Assembly (NCBI GenBank): GCA_024692605.1
Contig: JAILMQ010000246.1
Span: 1 to 53,422, forward strand
DNA length: 53,422 nucleotides
Direction: 5' to 3'
DNA from: Eubacterium sp.
GTDB lineage: Bacteria; Bacillota; Clostridia; Lachnospirales; Lachnospiraceae
The notes beneath the pieces were generated by a model. It saw only the letters and a program-made list of their open reading frames with translations. It had not been told where the DNA came from and did no database searches. Positions 10,060 to 20,400 of this stretch are shown here, one piece after another (within the stretch, counting starts at the first letter, position 1; each line of letters begins with the position of its first letter). Both the position numbers and the translations under genes were made by a program.

Positions 10060-10951
10060 AAATAAAATCAGAGATTTCTGCAGAAAGCAGGACGAAATAG
10101 TAACCCCGATCCTGAGATTCGTCTGGTCTCTGATCGTATTTGCTACATTACAACATTTATTTAATTATTCTGAACTTGGTTCAAAGACGGAGATTACAAT
10201 TCTACTTGCCGTTCTTACAGCCCTTTTGCCGGATGTATTTATGTTCTTTATGGTTGGAGCTCTGGTAGGACTTCATTCCTTCTCTGTATCCCTTGAGGTT
10301 GGAGCGGTATTCGTAGTTATATTCATATGCATGTATACTGCATTTATCAGATTTTTCCCTAACTATGTGTATGCACTTCTTCTTGTTCCGGTATTCTTTG
10401 TACTTCATATACCATATGCTGCACCGATCGTTATTGCACTGGTTGCAGGAATTGCAGGACTTGTACCTGCTATCTTTGGAGTAGTACTTTACTTCTTCTC
10501 ATTATGTGCTGCAGAGATTTCAAGACTTCTGGAGATTGAATCTGCGGAGAATGAGATCGAAGCCTTCAAGCAGTTATCTGAAGTACTTCTGAAGAACAGA
10601 GATATGTACACCATCATAGTTATTTTTGCTATCACTATTGTAGTTACTTCAATCCTTAAGAAGTTTAATTACAGTTATTCAATATATATTGCTATCGTAG
10701 CAGGAACCGTTGTAAATATCCTTGGTTCAATTGTTGCAGGTTATATAGTTAACAATGATGTTCCTATGGGTTCAGTTGTTGCTGGAAGTCTTATAGGAAT
10801 TATTCTTGCCGGTATCATCAGATTCGGTCAGGGTGTGCTGGATTATAAGCATACTGAAAGAGTACAGTTTGAGGATGATGATTATTATTACTACGTAAAG
10901 GCTGTACCAAAGATAGATTCTGAAAAGAAAAAGGCTAAGCAGACGGTATAA
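10040..10951 (+). CDS. Polytopic membrane protein of unknown function, upstream of cdaA
   Basis: 303 aa, multiple hydrophobic helices, charged tail ERVQFEDDDYYYYVKAVPKIDSEKKKAK; overlaps preceding CDS by 20 nt. Confidence 0.8.
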   Translation: MSIISIKNKIRDFCRKQDEIVTPILRFVWSLIVFATLQHLFNYSELGSKTEITILLAVLTALLPDVFMFFMVGALVGLHSFSVSLEVGAVFVVIFICMYTAFIRFFPNYVYALLLVPVFFVLHIPYAAPIVIALVAGIAGLVPAIFGVVLYFFSLCAAEISRLLEIESAENEIEAFKQLSEVLLKNRDMYTIIVIFAITIVVTSILKKFNYSYSIYIAIVAGTVVNILGSIVAGYIVNNDVPMGSVVAGSLIGIILAGIIRFGQGVLDYKHTERVQFEDDDYYYYVKAVPKIDSEKKKAKQTV

Positions 10952-10981
10952 AAAAGCAGTTTTGTAATAAGGGGATTTCAT

Positions 10982-11869
10982 ATGGCAAATATATGGACCA
11001 ATATCCGTTCTTTAATTACTGATTTATATTTTCCGAATATCACCTGGACGGATATACTGGATATTCTCATAATTGCATATGTGTTATATCACGTTTTGGA
11101 CTGGATTCAGACCAGCAGAGCGCATACTGTTGCCAGAGGTGTTCTTGTAATTGGTGCTTTCCTGGTGTTAGCGGTAGTATTCAGGTTCAATACGATTCTT
11201 TGGATTGCAAAGAATTTGTTAAATGTAATTCTTATTGCCATCATTATCCTGTTCCAGCCGGAGCTGAGACGGGCACTTGATGAACTTGGACGAAAATCCT
11301 TCTCACTTAAATGGCTAAAATTCGGAGAATATAAAGATTTGGATGTCCGAAGTCTTAGTGATAAATCAATATATGAGCTGGTAAAGACTGCATCGCATCT
11401 TTCAAAGGATAAGACAGGGGCACTTATTGTTATCGAGCATATAACTCCATTAGGGGAGTATATAGATACAGGAATAAGTGTGGATGCTTTAATCTCAGAA
11501 CAGCTTCTTGTTAATATATTTGAGAAAAATACACCTTTACATGATGGTGCTGTAATCATCCGAGCTAATAGAGTGGTGGCTGCCACATGTTACCTGCCAC
11601 TTACAGACAGTATGGAGATAGGAAAGGAACTGGGCACAAGACATAGAGCCGGCCTGGGAATAAGCGAAGTCACAGACAGTATGACCATCATTGTTTCTGA
11701 GGAAACAGGTGGTATATCTGTAGCCCATAAGGGTGAACTTTATAGAGACCTGGATGAGGACAGTCTCAGAAAGCAGCTTATAAAGATGCAGACTCTGAAG
11801 GATGACAAACCTTCCGGAACTAAAGTACTTAGAAGAAGGAGGGCAACGGATGAAAAAGAGCAAGCGTAA
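10982..11869 (+). CDS. cdaA: Diadenylate cyclase CdaA (c-di-AMP synthase)
   Basis: N-terminal TM helices and DAC domain with DGAVIIRANRVVAATCYLPL (DGA) and GTRHRAGLGISE (RHR). Confidence 0.96.
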   Translation: MANIWTNIRSLITDLYFPNITWTDILDILIIAYVLYHVLDWIQTSRAHTVARGVLVIGAFLVLAVVFRFNTILWIAKNLLNVILIAIIILFQPELRRALDELGRKSFSLKWLKFGEYKDLDVRSLSDKSIYELVKTASHLSKDKTGALIVIEHITPLGEYIDTGISVDALISEQLLVNIFEKNTPLHDGAVIIRANRVVAATCYLPLTDSMEIGKELGTRHRAGLGISEVTDSMTIIVSEETGGISVAHKGELYRDLDEDSLRKQLIKMQTLKDDKPSGTKVLRRRRATDEKEQA

Positions 11870-13097
11870 TATATTAAAATCTATTGTTAATAGAATTGGT
11901 GCTCTGGCTATTGCATTTGTCCTCTGGTTTTTAGGAATGAATATTCAGAATCCGGCAGTTTCAAAAACTATTTCGGGAATCCCGGTGGAAATGCTGAATA
12001 TAGATTCCATTACTGAAAATGGAAGTGTGTTTGATGTGACAAAGGGTGAAACCGTTGATATAGTCGTCAGAGGTCCCCGTTCTATAGTGGATAATCTGGA
12101 GGCAGAGAATTTTGATGCCACTGCAGATCTTTCACAGCTTTCAGTAACCAATTCCACAACCATAGAAGTGGTTCCTAATGCTTCTGTGAATGTAAAGAAT
12201 GCAAAACAGTTTTCAATAATCCCTGTCAATGGATACGTTACACTTAGTATCGAAGAAGAGGTTGAAAAGAGCATACCTGTTAAGGTTATTACAACAGGAA
12301 CTGTTGCAGATGGTTATGCAATAGGTAATCCTTCTCCGACTCCAAACATGATCACTGTTTCAGGGCCTGCTTCCGTACTTGAGAATATAGTAGAAGCAAG
12401 GGCAGTCGTGGGTATTGACGGAGCTTCAGAAGAAATAACAGAATCTGCAAAGGTTGGCTGTATCGATGGATATGGTTCAGCTGTTGAGAAGGAGAATATC
12501 ACACTTTCCGATAAAAGAGTAAATGTATCTATTCCTGTATATAAAACCAAGACCATTCCTGTTAATATCAAAGTAGCAGGAACTCCTAGGGAAGGATATG
12601 CAGTAAGAGAGATCAATTATAATCCTGACAAAATAACTATTGCCGGTGATGAGGAGGTTCTTGCAAAGGTATCTTCACTGGATATAAATGATATTATAGT
12701 TACGGATGCGTCAGGTACCATCGAAAAGAATATAGCTATATCAGAGTATATTCCGGCAGATATTACTGTTGCCGAGGATACCACGGAAATTGCAGTAAGT
12801 GTTTCTGTGGAACCAACAATAGATAAGGAACTCAGCGTTGCAGCTGCCGCTGTAAAGATGGAAGGACAGTCCGGTGACTATGAATATTCCCTTTCATCAG
12901 CACAGCCTATCAGAGTAAAGCTTACGGGATTTGAAGATATTATAGGTAATCTTAAGGTTGATGATCTCAGTCCGAAGATTGATGTAAAGGATCTGACCGA
13001 GGGTAAGCATTCCGTGCAGATTACATTTAAAGAATCCGAGGATTTTGTAATCTCAGGTACTTATTTTGTTACCGTGGAGGTGAAGAAGGCAGAATGA
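11850..13097 (+). CDS. cdaR: YbbR-domain protein / CdaA regulator CdaR
   Basis: Listed ORF begins 11802; internal ATG 11850 (MKKSKRNILKSIVNRIGALAIAFVLWFLGMN) after aaggagg is more likely; repeated YbbR-like units (IPVKVITTGTVADGYAIG..., IPVNIKVAGTPREGYAV...). Confidence 0.92.
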   Translation: MKKSKRNILKSIVNRIGALAIAFVLWFLGMNIQNPAVSKTISGIPVEMLNIDSITENGSVFDVTKGETVDIVVRGPRSIVDNLEAENFDATADLSQLSVTNSTTIEVVPNASVNVKNAKQFSIIPVNGYVTLSIEEEVEKSIPVKVITTGTVADGYAIGNPSPTPNMITVSGPASVLENIVEARAVVGIDGASEEITESAKVGCIDGYGSAVEKENITLSDKRVNVSIPVYKTKTIPVNIKVAGTPREGYAVREINYNPDKITIAGDEEVLAKVSSLDINDIIVTDASGTIEKNIAISEYIPADITVAEDTTEIAVSVSVEPTIDKELSVAAAAVKMEGQSGDYEYSLSSAQPIRVKLTGFEDIIGNLKVDDLSPKIDVKDLTEGKHSVQITFKESEDFVISGTYFVTVEVKKAE

Positions 13098-13879
13098 TTA
13101 CAGATGTTGAGGGAGTAGAAAAACTCCAGAGAGCGATTAACGAATCTAATTATATAGTTTTCTTCGGTGGAGCAGGTGTATCCACTGAAAGCGGAATTCC
13201 TGATTTCAGAAGCCAGGATGGACTTTATAATCAGAAATATAAATATCCACCTGAAGAAATCGTAAGTCATACATTTCTTGTAAGACGTACAGAGGAATTC
13301 TATGAATTTTATAAAGATAAAATGCTTGCACCGGATGCCAAGCCCAATGCTGCACATTATAAGCTGGCAGAGCTGGAGAAGTCCGGAAAGCTTAAGGCTG
13401 TCATAACACAGAATATCGATGGCCTTCATCAGGCGGCAGGAAGTAAGGAAGTACTGGAGCTTCATGGTTCAGTTCTCAGAAACTTCTGTACCAAATGTGG
13501 CAAAACCTTCAGCAGTACTGCTGATGATGTAAATGCAGGTGTTAAATATATTCTTGCTGCGCCGGGGGTACCAAAGTGCGATAACGTTGTGGATGGCAAG
13601 GTCTGCGGCGGTGTTGTAAGACCTGATGTGGTTCTTTATGAAGAGGGACTTGATAATAATGTGATAAGCAGAACTATCATGCACATTTCCAAGGCGGATC
13701 TTTTGATAATCGGTGGAACGTCGCTTGTTGTGTATCCTGCTGCAAGTTTTATAAATTATTTCAATGGTAAGCATCTGGCTGTTCTGAACCTAGCTGCTAC
13801 TGCAAGAGATTCACAGGCGGATATAGTAATACGTGATAAAATTGGAGAAGTATTCTCTAAAATAGAAGTGCCTGTATGA
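13094..13879 (+). CDS. cobB: NAD-dependent protein deacetylase, sirtuin (Sir2/CobB)
   Basis: GAGVSTESGIPDFRS, TQNIDGLHQAAG, ELHGS, zinc CTKCG..C..C, VVRPDVVLYEE, GGTSLVVYPA; ATGA overlap with cdaR stop. Confidence 0.95.
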   Translation: MITDVEGVEKLQRAINESNYIVFFGGAGVSTESGIPDFRSQDGLYNQKYKYPPEEIVSHTFLVRRTEEFYEFYKDKMLAPDAKPNAAHYKLAELEKSGKLKAVITQNIDGLHQAAGSKEVLELHGSVLRNFCTKCGKTFSSTADDVNAGVKYILAAPGVPKCDNVVDGKVCGGVVRPDVVLYEEGLDNNVISRTIMHISKADLLIIGGTSLVVYPAASFINYFNGKHLAVLNLAATARDSQADIVIRDKIGEVFSKIEVPV

Positions 13880-13911
13880 TCAGGTAATAAAAATACATGG
13901 AGGAAAAATAG

Positions 13912-15147
13912 ATGTTTGAGTTTGATGAGATTGTAAAGGTTGATAGTGAAGTTGCAGCTGCAATGACTGATGAGTGGAATCGTCAGAATGATAATCTGGA
14001 GCTTATAGCTTCTGAGAATATTGCTTCAAAAGCTGTTATGGCTGCAATGGGAAGTCACCTGACTAATAAATATGCTGAGGGATATCCAGGAAAGAGATAT
14101 TACGGTGGATGTCAGTATGTTGATGTAGTTGAAGATCTTGCAAGAGAAAGAGCAAAGAAGCTTTTCGGAGCTGAGTATGCAAATGTACAGCCTCATTCAG
14201 GTGCTCAGGCTAACATGGCAGTATTCTTTGCAACCATGGAGCCGGGAGATACATTTATGGGTATGAACCTCGATCACGGCGGACACCTTACACATGGTTC
14301 ACCTGTAAATATGTCAGGTAAGTACTTCAACTGTGTTCCTTACGGAGTTAACGATGAGGGACGTATTGACTATGATAATGTTCTTTCAATCGCTAAGGAA
14401 GCTAAGCCAAAGCTTATCGTTGCAGGTGCTTCTGCATATGCAAGAGAGATTGATTTCAAGAAGATGAGAGAGATAGCAGATGAAGTAGGAGCTATCCTTA
14501 TGGTTGATATGGCACATATTGCAGGACTTGTTGCTGCAGGATATCATATGAGCCCAATCCCATATGCAGATATCACAACAACTACAACACATAAGACTCT
14601 TCGTGGACCAAGAGGTGGAATGATCCTTTGCAGCGAAGAGGTTAATAAGAAATACAACTTCAATAAGGCTATCTTCCCTGGAATTCAGGGTGGTCCTCTT
14701 ATGCATGTTATTGCCGGTAAGGCAGTATGCTTCAAGGAAGCTCTTTCACAGGATTACAAGGATTACATGGGCAGAGTTGTTGAAAATGCAGCTACACTTG
14801 CAGCAGCTCTTCAGGAGAGAGGCTTTGATATCGTATCAGGCGGTACAGATAACCACCTTATGCTTGTAGATCTTAAGAGACTTGGTCTTACAGGTAAGGA
14901 AGTTGAGAAGGCTCTTGATGAGGTTCGTATAACAGTTAATAAGAACACTGTACCAAATGATCCTCAGTCACCATTTGTAACAAGTGGTATCAGAGTTGGT
15001 ACACCTGCTGTTACAACACGTGGAGCTGTTAAAGAAGATATGTATACTATAGCTGACGCATTCAAGGCAGCGATTCTTGATAAGGACAACAATAAGGCAG
15101 AGGAGCTCGTTAAGAGCATTACAGAAAAATACCCTCTGTATAAATAA
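13912..15147 (+). CDS. glyA: Serine hydroxymethyltransferase
   Basis: [45 protein letters not shown]. Confidence 0.97.
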   Translation: MFEFDEIVKVDSEVAAAMTDEWNRQNDNLELIASENIASKAVMAAMGSHLTNKYAEGYPGKRYYGGCQYVDVVEDLARERAKKLFGAEYANVQPHSGAQANMAVFFATMEPGDTFMGMNLDHGGHLTHGSPVNMSGKYFNCVPYGVNDEGRIDYDNVLSIAKEAKPKLIVAGASAYAREIDFKKMREIADEVGAILMVDMAHIAGLVAAGYHMSPIPYADITTTTTHKTLRGPRGGMILCSEEVNKKYNFNKAIFPGIQGGPLMHVIAGKAVCFKEALSQDYKDYMGRVVENAATLAAALQERGFDIVSGGTDNHLMLVDLKRLGLTGKEVEKALDEVRITVNKNTVPNDPQSPFVTSGIRVGTPAVTTRGAVKEDMYTIADAFKAAILDKDNNKAEELVKSITEKYPLYK

Positions 15148-15167
15148 TTTATTTTAGAAAGCGAAAT

Positions 15168-17459
15168 ATGGAAGATAATAATAGAGAAAACAATCAGAAT
15201 AATGACGATAATAATAAAAGACCCAGTGGATTTACCGGTACTATAGGTGTAATTATTATAACAGTCATATTGTCAATCATTTTCATTATGGCCTTCAATA
15301 ATTACAGATCCTCAGGGGAAGAAGAGATAAGCTACGACAAGTTCATCAAGATGCTGGATGAGGGTAAGGTTAAGGATGTCGAAATCTATGGTGAGAAGAT
15401 TAAGTTCACACCAAATGAAAGCGATAAGAAAACCGAGAATATCAGATACTACGTTATACGTACAGATGATGTAAAGCTTGTAGACAGACTTGAAAATGCA
15501 GATGTCAAGTTCACGGCTATTGATGAAGGTGGCAATGCAATCCTTGGACAGATACTTTATTACGTACTGTTCTTTGCAATAATGTATTTCCTGACCATGA
15601 TGCTTATGAGAAGGATCACAGGTGGTTCAGGGGGTATAATGAATGTTGGCAAGTCCAACGCAAAGCTTTACGATATGACAAAGAATACCGGAATTACATT
15701 TGCGGATGTTGCCGGTGAGGAGGAGGCTAAGGAATCCCTTACAGAGATGGTGGATTTCCTTAAGAATCCGGATAAATATCTTGATATCGGAGCCAGACTT
15801 CCTAAGGGTGCTCTTCTTGTAGGCCCTCCGGGAACAGGTAAAACACTTCTGGCAAAGGCTGTGGCCGGTGAGGCAGGAGTTCCGTTCTTCTCCATGTCAG
15901 GTTCAGAGTTTGTGGAAATGTATGTCGGTGTTGGTGCATCCCGTGTAAGAGATCTTTTCAAACAGGCAAATGCCAAGGCTCCATGTATTATATTTATCGA
16001 TGAGATAGATGCCATAGGACGAAGCCGTGATACAAGACACATGGGTGGAGATTCGGAACGTGAGCAGACTCTTAACCAGCTGCTTTCCGAGATGGATGGA
16101 TTTGATTCTTCAAAGGGTATCATAATCCTTGCGGCAACCAACAGACCTGAGGTACTTGATAAGGCCCTTCTCAGACCGGGACGTTTCGACAGAAGAGTTG
16201 TTGTTGAAAGACCTGATCTTAAGGGACGTGAGGATATTCTCAAGGTTCATTCAAAGGATGTTAAGCTGGATGAAACCGTTGATCTTCACGAGCTTGCTTA
16301 TGCAACCAGTGGTTCAGTTGGTGCAGACCTTGAAAATATAATCAATGAGGCAGCACTTACAGCTGTTCGTAAGGGCAGAAGATTTGTTTCACAGAACGAT
16401 CTTCTTGAATCTGTAGAGGTTGTCTTTGCAGGTAAGGAAAAGAAGGATCGTATTCTTTCGGCAGAAGAAAAGAGTATTGTTGCATATCACGAGGCAGGAC
16501 ATGCCCTTCTGACAATGCTTCAGAAGGATACCATGCCGGTTCAGAAGATTACAATCGTACCAAGAACCATGGGCGCTCTCGGATATGTATGGCAGACACC
16601 TGAGGAAGAAAAATACCTTGAAACTCAGGCTGAGATGGAAGCACATATTGTAATCACAATGGGTGGTCGTGCTGCAGAAGCACTTAAGTTCCCATCAGTT
16701 ACATCCGGTGCATCCAATGATATTGAGCAGGCTACAAAAGAAGCCAGAGCAATGGTTACCATGTATGGTATGTCAGAGAAGTTCGGAATGGTTCAGCTTG
16801 AAGGAATCACCGGAGAGTATCTTGACAGAAGAAGGGTTCTTGAGTGTTCGGATGAAACTGCAACACTTATTGATGAGGAAGTAAGATTCATCATCGGAAA
16901 TGCTTATAACAGAGCATATAAGATTCTTTCGGATAACATTGCTATTCTGGATGCCATCGCAACATATCTTATAGATCATGAATCCATTACCGGAAAAGAG
17001 TTTATGGAGATATTTAATCAGGTAACAGGTGGAATCAAGCCGGTTATTGATAATAGTACATCTCTTACCTCCGGTGGCAAGGAGTGGAACAAGACCATTG
17101 CCGGAGCTGCTGTTAAGGTAAAGAAGGTAAAGGAAAAAACAGATAAGAAGGCGAAGGCAAAGAAGGATAAGACATCAAAAAAATCAAAATCCTCTAAGTC
17201 CGCAGACAAGGATAAGTATAAGGTATATGCAAGTCCTGAATTCGAAGCAAGACGTCAGCAGCTTATGAATGAGGACGAAGCTCTTGATCTGGAAGTACAT
17301 GGCAGAATTCTTGGAGAAAGCTCTGAGAACAGTCAGGAAGCTTCTGAGGATAATAAACAACAAATAACTCCGGAACAGAAAGTTGCGGAGGGTAATGATC
17401 TGAATCAAAGTGATCAGAATGAAACTAATTCAAATCAGCAGAATATGCCTTGGGAGTGA
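15168..17459 (+). CDS. ftsH: ATP-dependent zinc metalloprotease FtsH with extended C-terminus
   Basis: [26 protein letters not shown] region [20 protein letters not shown] zinc site; long Lys-rich then acidic/Q/N tail. Confidence 0.97.
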   Translation: MEDNNRENNQNNDDNNKRPSGFTGTIGVIIITVILSIIFIMAFNNYRSSGEEEISYDKFIKMLDEGKVKDVEIYGEKIKFTPNESDKKTENIRYYVIRTDDVKLVDRLENADVKFTAIDEGGNAILGQILYYVLFFAIMYFLTMMLMRRITGGSGGIMNVGKSNAKLYDMTKNTGITFADVAGEEEAKESLTEMVDFLKNPDKYLDIGARLPKGALLVGPPGTGKTLLAKAVAGEAGVPFFSMSGSEFVEMYVGVGASRVRDLFKQANAKAPCIIFIDEIDAIGRSRDTRHMGGDSEREQTLNQLLSEMDGFDSSKGIIILAATNRPEVLDKALLRPGRFDRRVVVERPDLKGREDILKVHSKDVKLDETVDLHELAYATSGSVGADLENIINEAALTAVRKGRRFVSQNDLLESVEVVFAGKEKKDRILSAEEKSIVAYHEAGHALLTMLQKDTMPVQKITIVPRTMGALGYVWQTPEEEKYLETQAEMEAHIVITMGGRAAEALKFPSVTSGASNDIEQATKEARAMVTMYGMSEKFGMVQLEGITGEYLDRRRVLECSDETATLIDEEVRFIIGNAYNRAYKILSDNIAILDAIATYLIDHESITGKEFMEIFNQVTGGIKPVIDNSTSLTSGGKEWNKTIAGAAVKVKKVKEKTDKKAKAKKDKTSKKSKSSKSADKDKYKVYASPEFEARRQQLMNEDEALDLEVHGRILGESSENSQEASEDNKQQITPEQKVAEGNDLNQSDQNETNSNQQNMPWE

Positions 17460-17469
17460 TTCCAAGGCA
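17446..17469 (+). terminator. Rho-independent terminator overlapping ftsH stop codon
   Basis: tgccttgg-gagtgatt-ccaaggca followed by ttttttgg. Confidence 0.85.
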
Positions 17470-17489
17470 TTTTTTGGAGAGGTTTGCTT

Positions 17490-20400
17490 ATGAAGAAAAC
17501 TATTAAAGATATTGGGAAATTGATAATTGCAGGGACAGTTGCAGCATATGTTCTGGCAGGCTGTCCGGTGGCGTCTTATGCGGCAGATCAATATGGACAG
17601 GATATTGATATTGATGAGCTGACACCTGAAGAAAGACGGGGTTATGAGCTTACTAAAAAGTATAATGAAATGCTTTCGGATAACTATATCGAAACAAACT
17701 TTCCTAAGCTATTGGATGAACAGGGAAAACAAAAAAGTGATAAGGAGATTAAGTCGGGAAAGAGAAACAGACTTCCTTCCAGTTACGATAGCAGAACTGA
17801 CAGACCGGATCATAAAAATGTAATCTCACCTGTAAAGGATCAGTCGTCAACCGGTCTTTGCTGGAGTTTTTCCATAACAGAATCAGCGCAGGCTTCCTAT
17901 CTCTCGAAAACCGATGCAACTGCCTTAGATCTTTCTGAATGGAAAACAGGTTATTTTATGTATAATCCCCAGATAGATCCTCTTGGACTTACAAAGGGGG
18001 ATGATATGGGGGCTTTTGAAAGAATCGGTTCCCAAGACTACTATTTGGTAGGAGGAAATGCGTTCTTAGGTGCACTGGGTCTTTCCAGAGGAATTGCTTT
18101 TGCCGGTGAAGAACAGGCCGGATTTAACGATCTTATAAATAAAATCAAGAAAAAAGAAGATGCAAAACTGGACGGAAACCTATGTAATAAGAATGATTAT
18201 TATCTTGAGCATGCATATTTATTTAATGCTCCTAATCAGTCTGACTTAATAAAAAAATATATTATGGAACAGGGCGCCGGAGTTATTTCATATGCCAGTG
18301 GTGACTGGTATGATTATAATACTTATTCCTATTACAATCCTTACTATGAAAGCTGGTTTAATGGTCATCTTGTTGCAGTTGTCGGATGGGATGATGATTA
18401 TCCAAAGGAGAATTTTGTTAAGGAGCCGGAGCACGATGGCGCATGGCTTATAAAAAACTCCTGGGGCGAAGGCTGGGGTAATGATGGATATTTCTGGATG
18501 TCCTATGACGAAAAGAGTATAGAGGGATCGCCGGTTGTATTTTTTGATATAGATAAAAATGAAGATTTTGATAACATTTACCAGTATGACGGAACTTTAT
18601 CGAATGCATATTTAGAGGTTCCGGCAACATATGAGGCAAATGTATTCACAGCGGACTATGATGAGACCATCACTGATGTTTCATTCTGGACTTTTGCTAC
18701 CGGAATGGATTATGAGGTGTATGTTTATAAAAATCCTCAGGGCGATAATATTGCAGAGGGGGAGAACCTTGCCGGTGATAATTCAGGTACTGCAACAGCA
18801 AGAGGTTATTATAAGATCAAGCTGCAGAATCCGGTCAGTCTTAAAAAGGGAGATAAATTCACCATAGTTGTAAAGCAGACTTTAGATTCCAAGCCTTACT
18901 ATTTCATGGCCGATCAGAATTTAGATTCCGGCTGGGTATGGGCAGAAAGTTCATCAGAGCCGGGACAGTCTTTCGTTTCTGATGATGCTGAGAACTGGAA
19001 TGATGTCTCAGCTGATGGTTCTACCAATCTCAGAATTAAGGCATTTACAAAGGTTGAATCCTCTGATATAAGTTCGCTCGCCTTTGAAAACTCATCTTAT
19101 GAACTGGGGATTCTTGATGCTCCTGTAACAATGAATGTAATGCAGGGTGAAGAGATAGTTAATAATAAAGCGGTTTTGGATTTTCAAGTTGAGGATCCGG
19201 ATATAGTAAATGTTGACAGACTGGGACGGGTATATCCGAGAAGTGCCGGAAATACTAAGGTAACCGTAAGCTATGGTGGGCTTACTGCAGAAACAACGGT
19301 TACTGTTAACAACATAGGCACCGGTACTGCAACAATTATAAAAGAAGATGATTATGCAACTGAAGAAAGTCCTTTAGAAGTGAGTATATGTGAACCCTTT
19401 AAGCTAAAGCTTAATGTTGTTCCAAAGGCTTATAGAAACAGTATTGATTATAAGGTAGTGGCTTTGGATGGAGCTGACAGTCCTGATTATGATTTAAGTA
19501 ATGGAGAGTTTACATTTTACTCAACAGGAACTTATAGGATTGATGTGAAAGTAAAGGAATCATCCAAGACTCTTTCTGATACAGTAAGCTTCTTTATAAA
19601 CTCAACTGTAAACGGCGTTGACTGCGGAAACGATGTTTCACTTCTCAAGTATGAAAACTATGATAATAAAACTACGAAGGCATTTATATTCCACGATGCA
19701 AAGTTGCAGGGCAATTGTAATATCAGATTCAACGAGAAAACTGCATTTGAGAAAGATTTTGATTATCTTTATATCTATGGTTCGGACAGTGAGATATCAC
19801 TTGTTGACGCAGTTAAAAAAGCCAGTGATAAACCTGTGAAAAAGCTTGCGGAGGTAGGCAAATATACAGGTGACGAACTATCAGGCAAAACTGTGAATGT
19901 TCAGTACAACTATGTTGCAATTGTACTGAAATCAGATGAACTGGAAAATGCATATGGATTTAAGGTTGATTCAGTTAGCAAACATATACCCCTTAGTAGT
20001 ATTCAGATTGATGCCGATGATTTTAATGGAATAAAACTGAATCTGGGAGATTCATACAAATTAAATGTTGAAAGACTTGAAGACAGTGATGATGCTCCTT
20101 TGTTTATGGAATATAATAAGAATATTATTTCAGTTGATGAGGAAGGAAATATTCAGGCTAAAAAGGTAGGCATAACCACAATTTTTGTTGAAACAGAGGA
20201 TTTTAAATCTGATGATGACAGATGGAATGTTATTTCCCGGGATGATGAGGATAGCAGTTATGAGGTTGAGAAGAGAGGGGATACCTGGTACATCCGTTAT
20301 ATCGGTGAAGATGACTGGACAGAACTGGAAAAGATATACGGTAATTTTATTCCGGTGGATGTTGAAGTAACCGGTGACGCTATTCCTTCTGAATTTAAGT

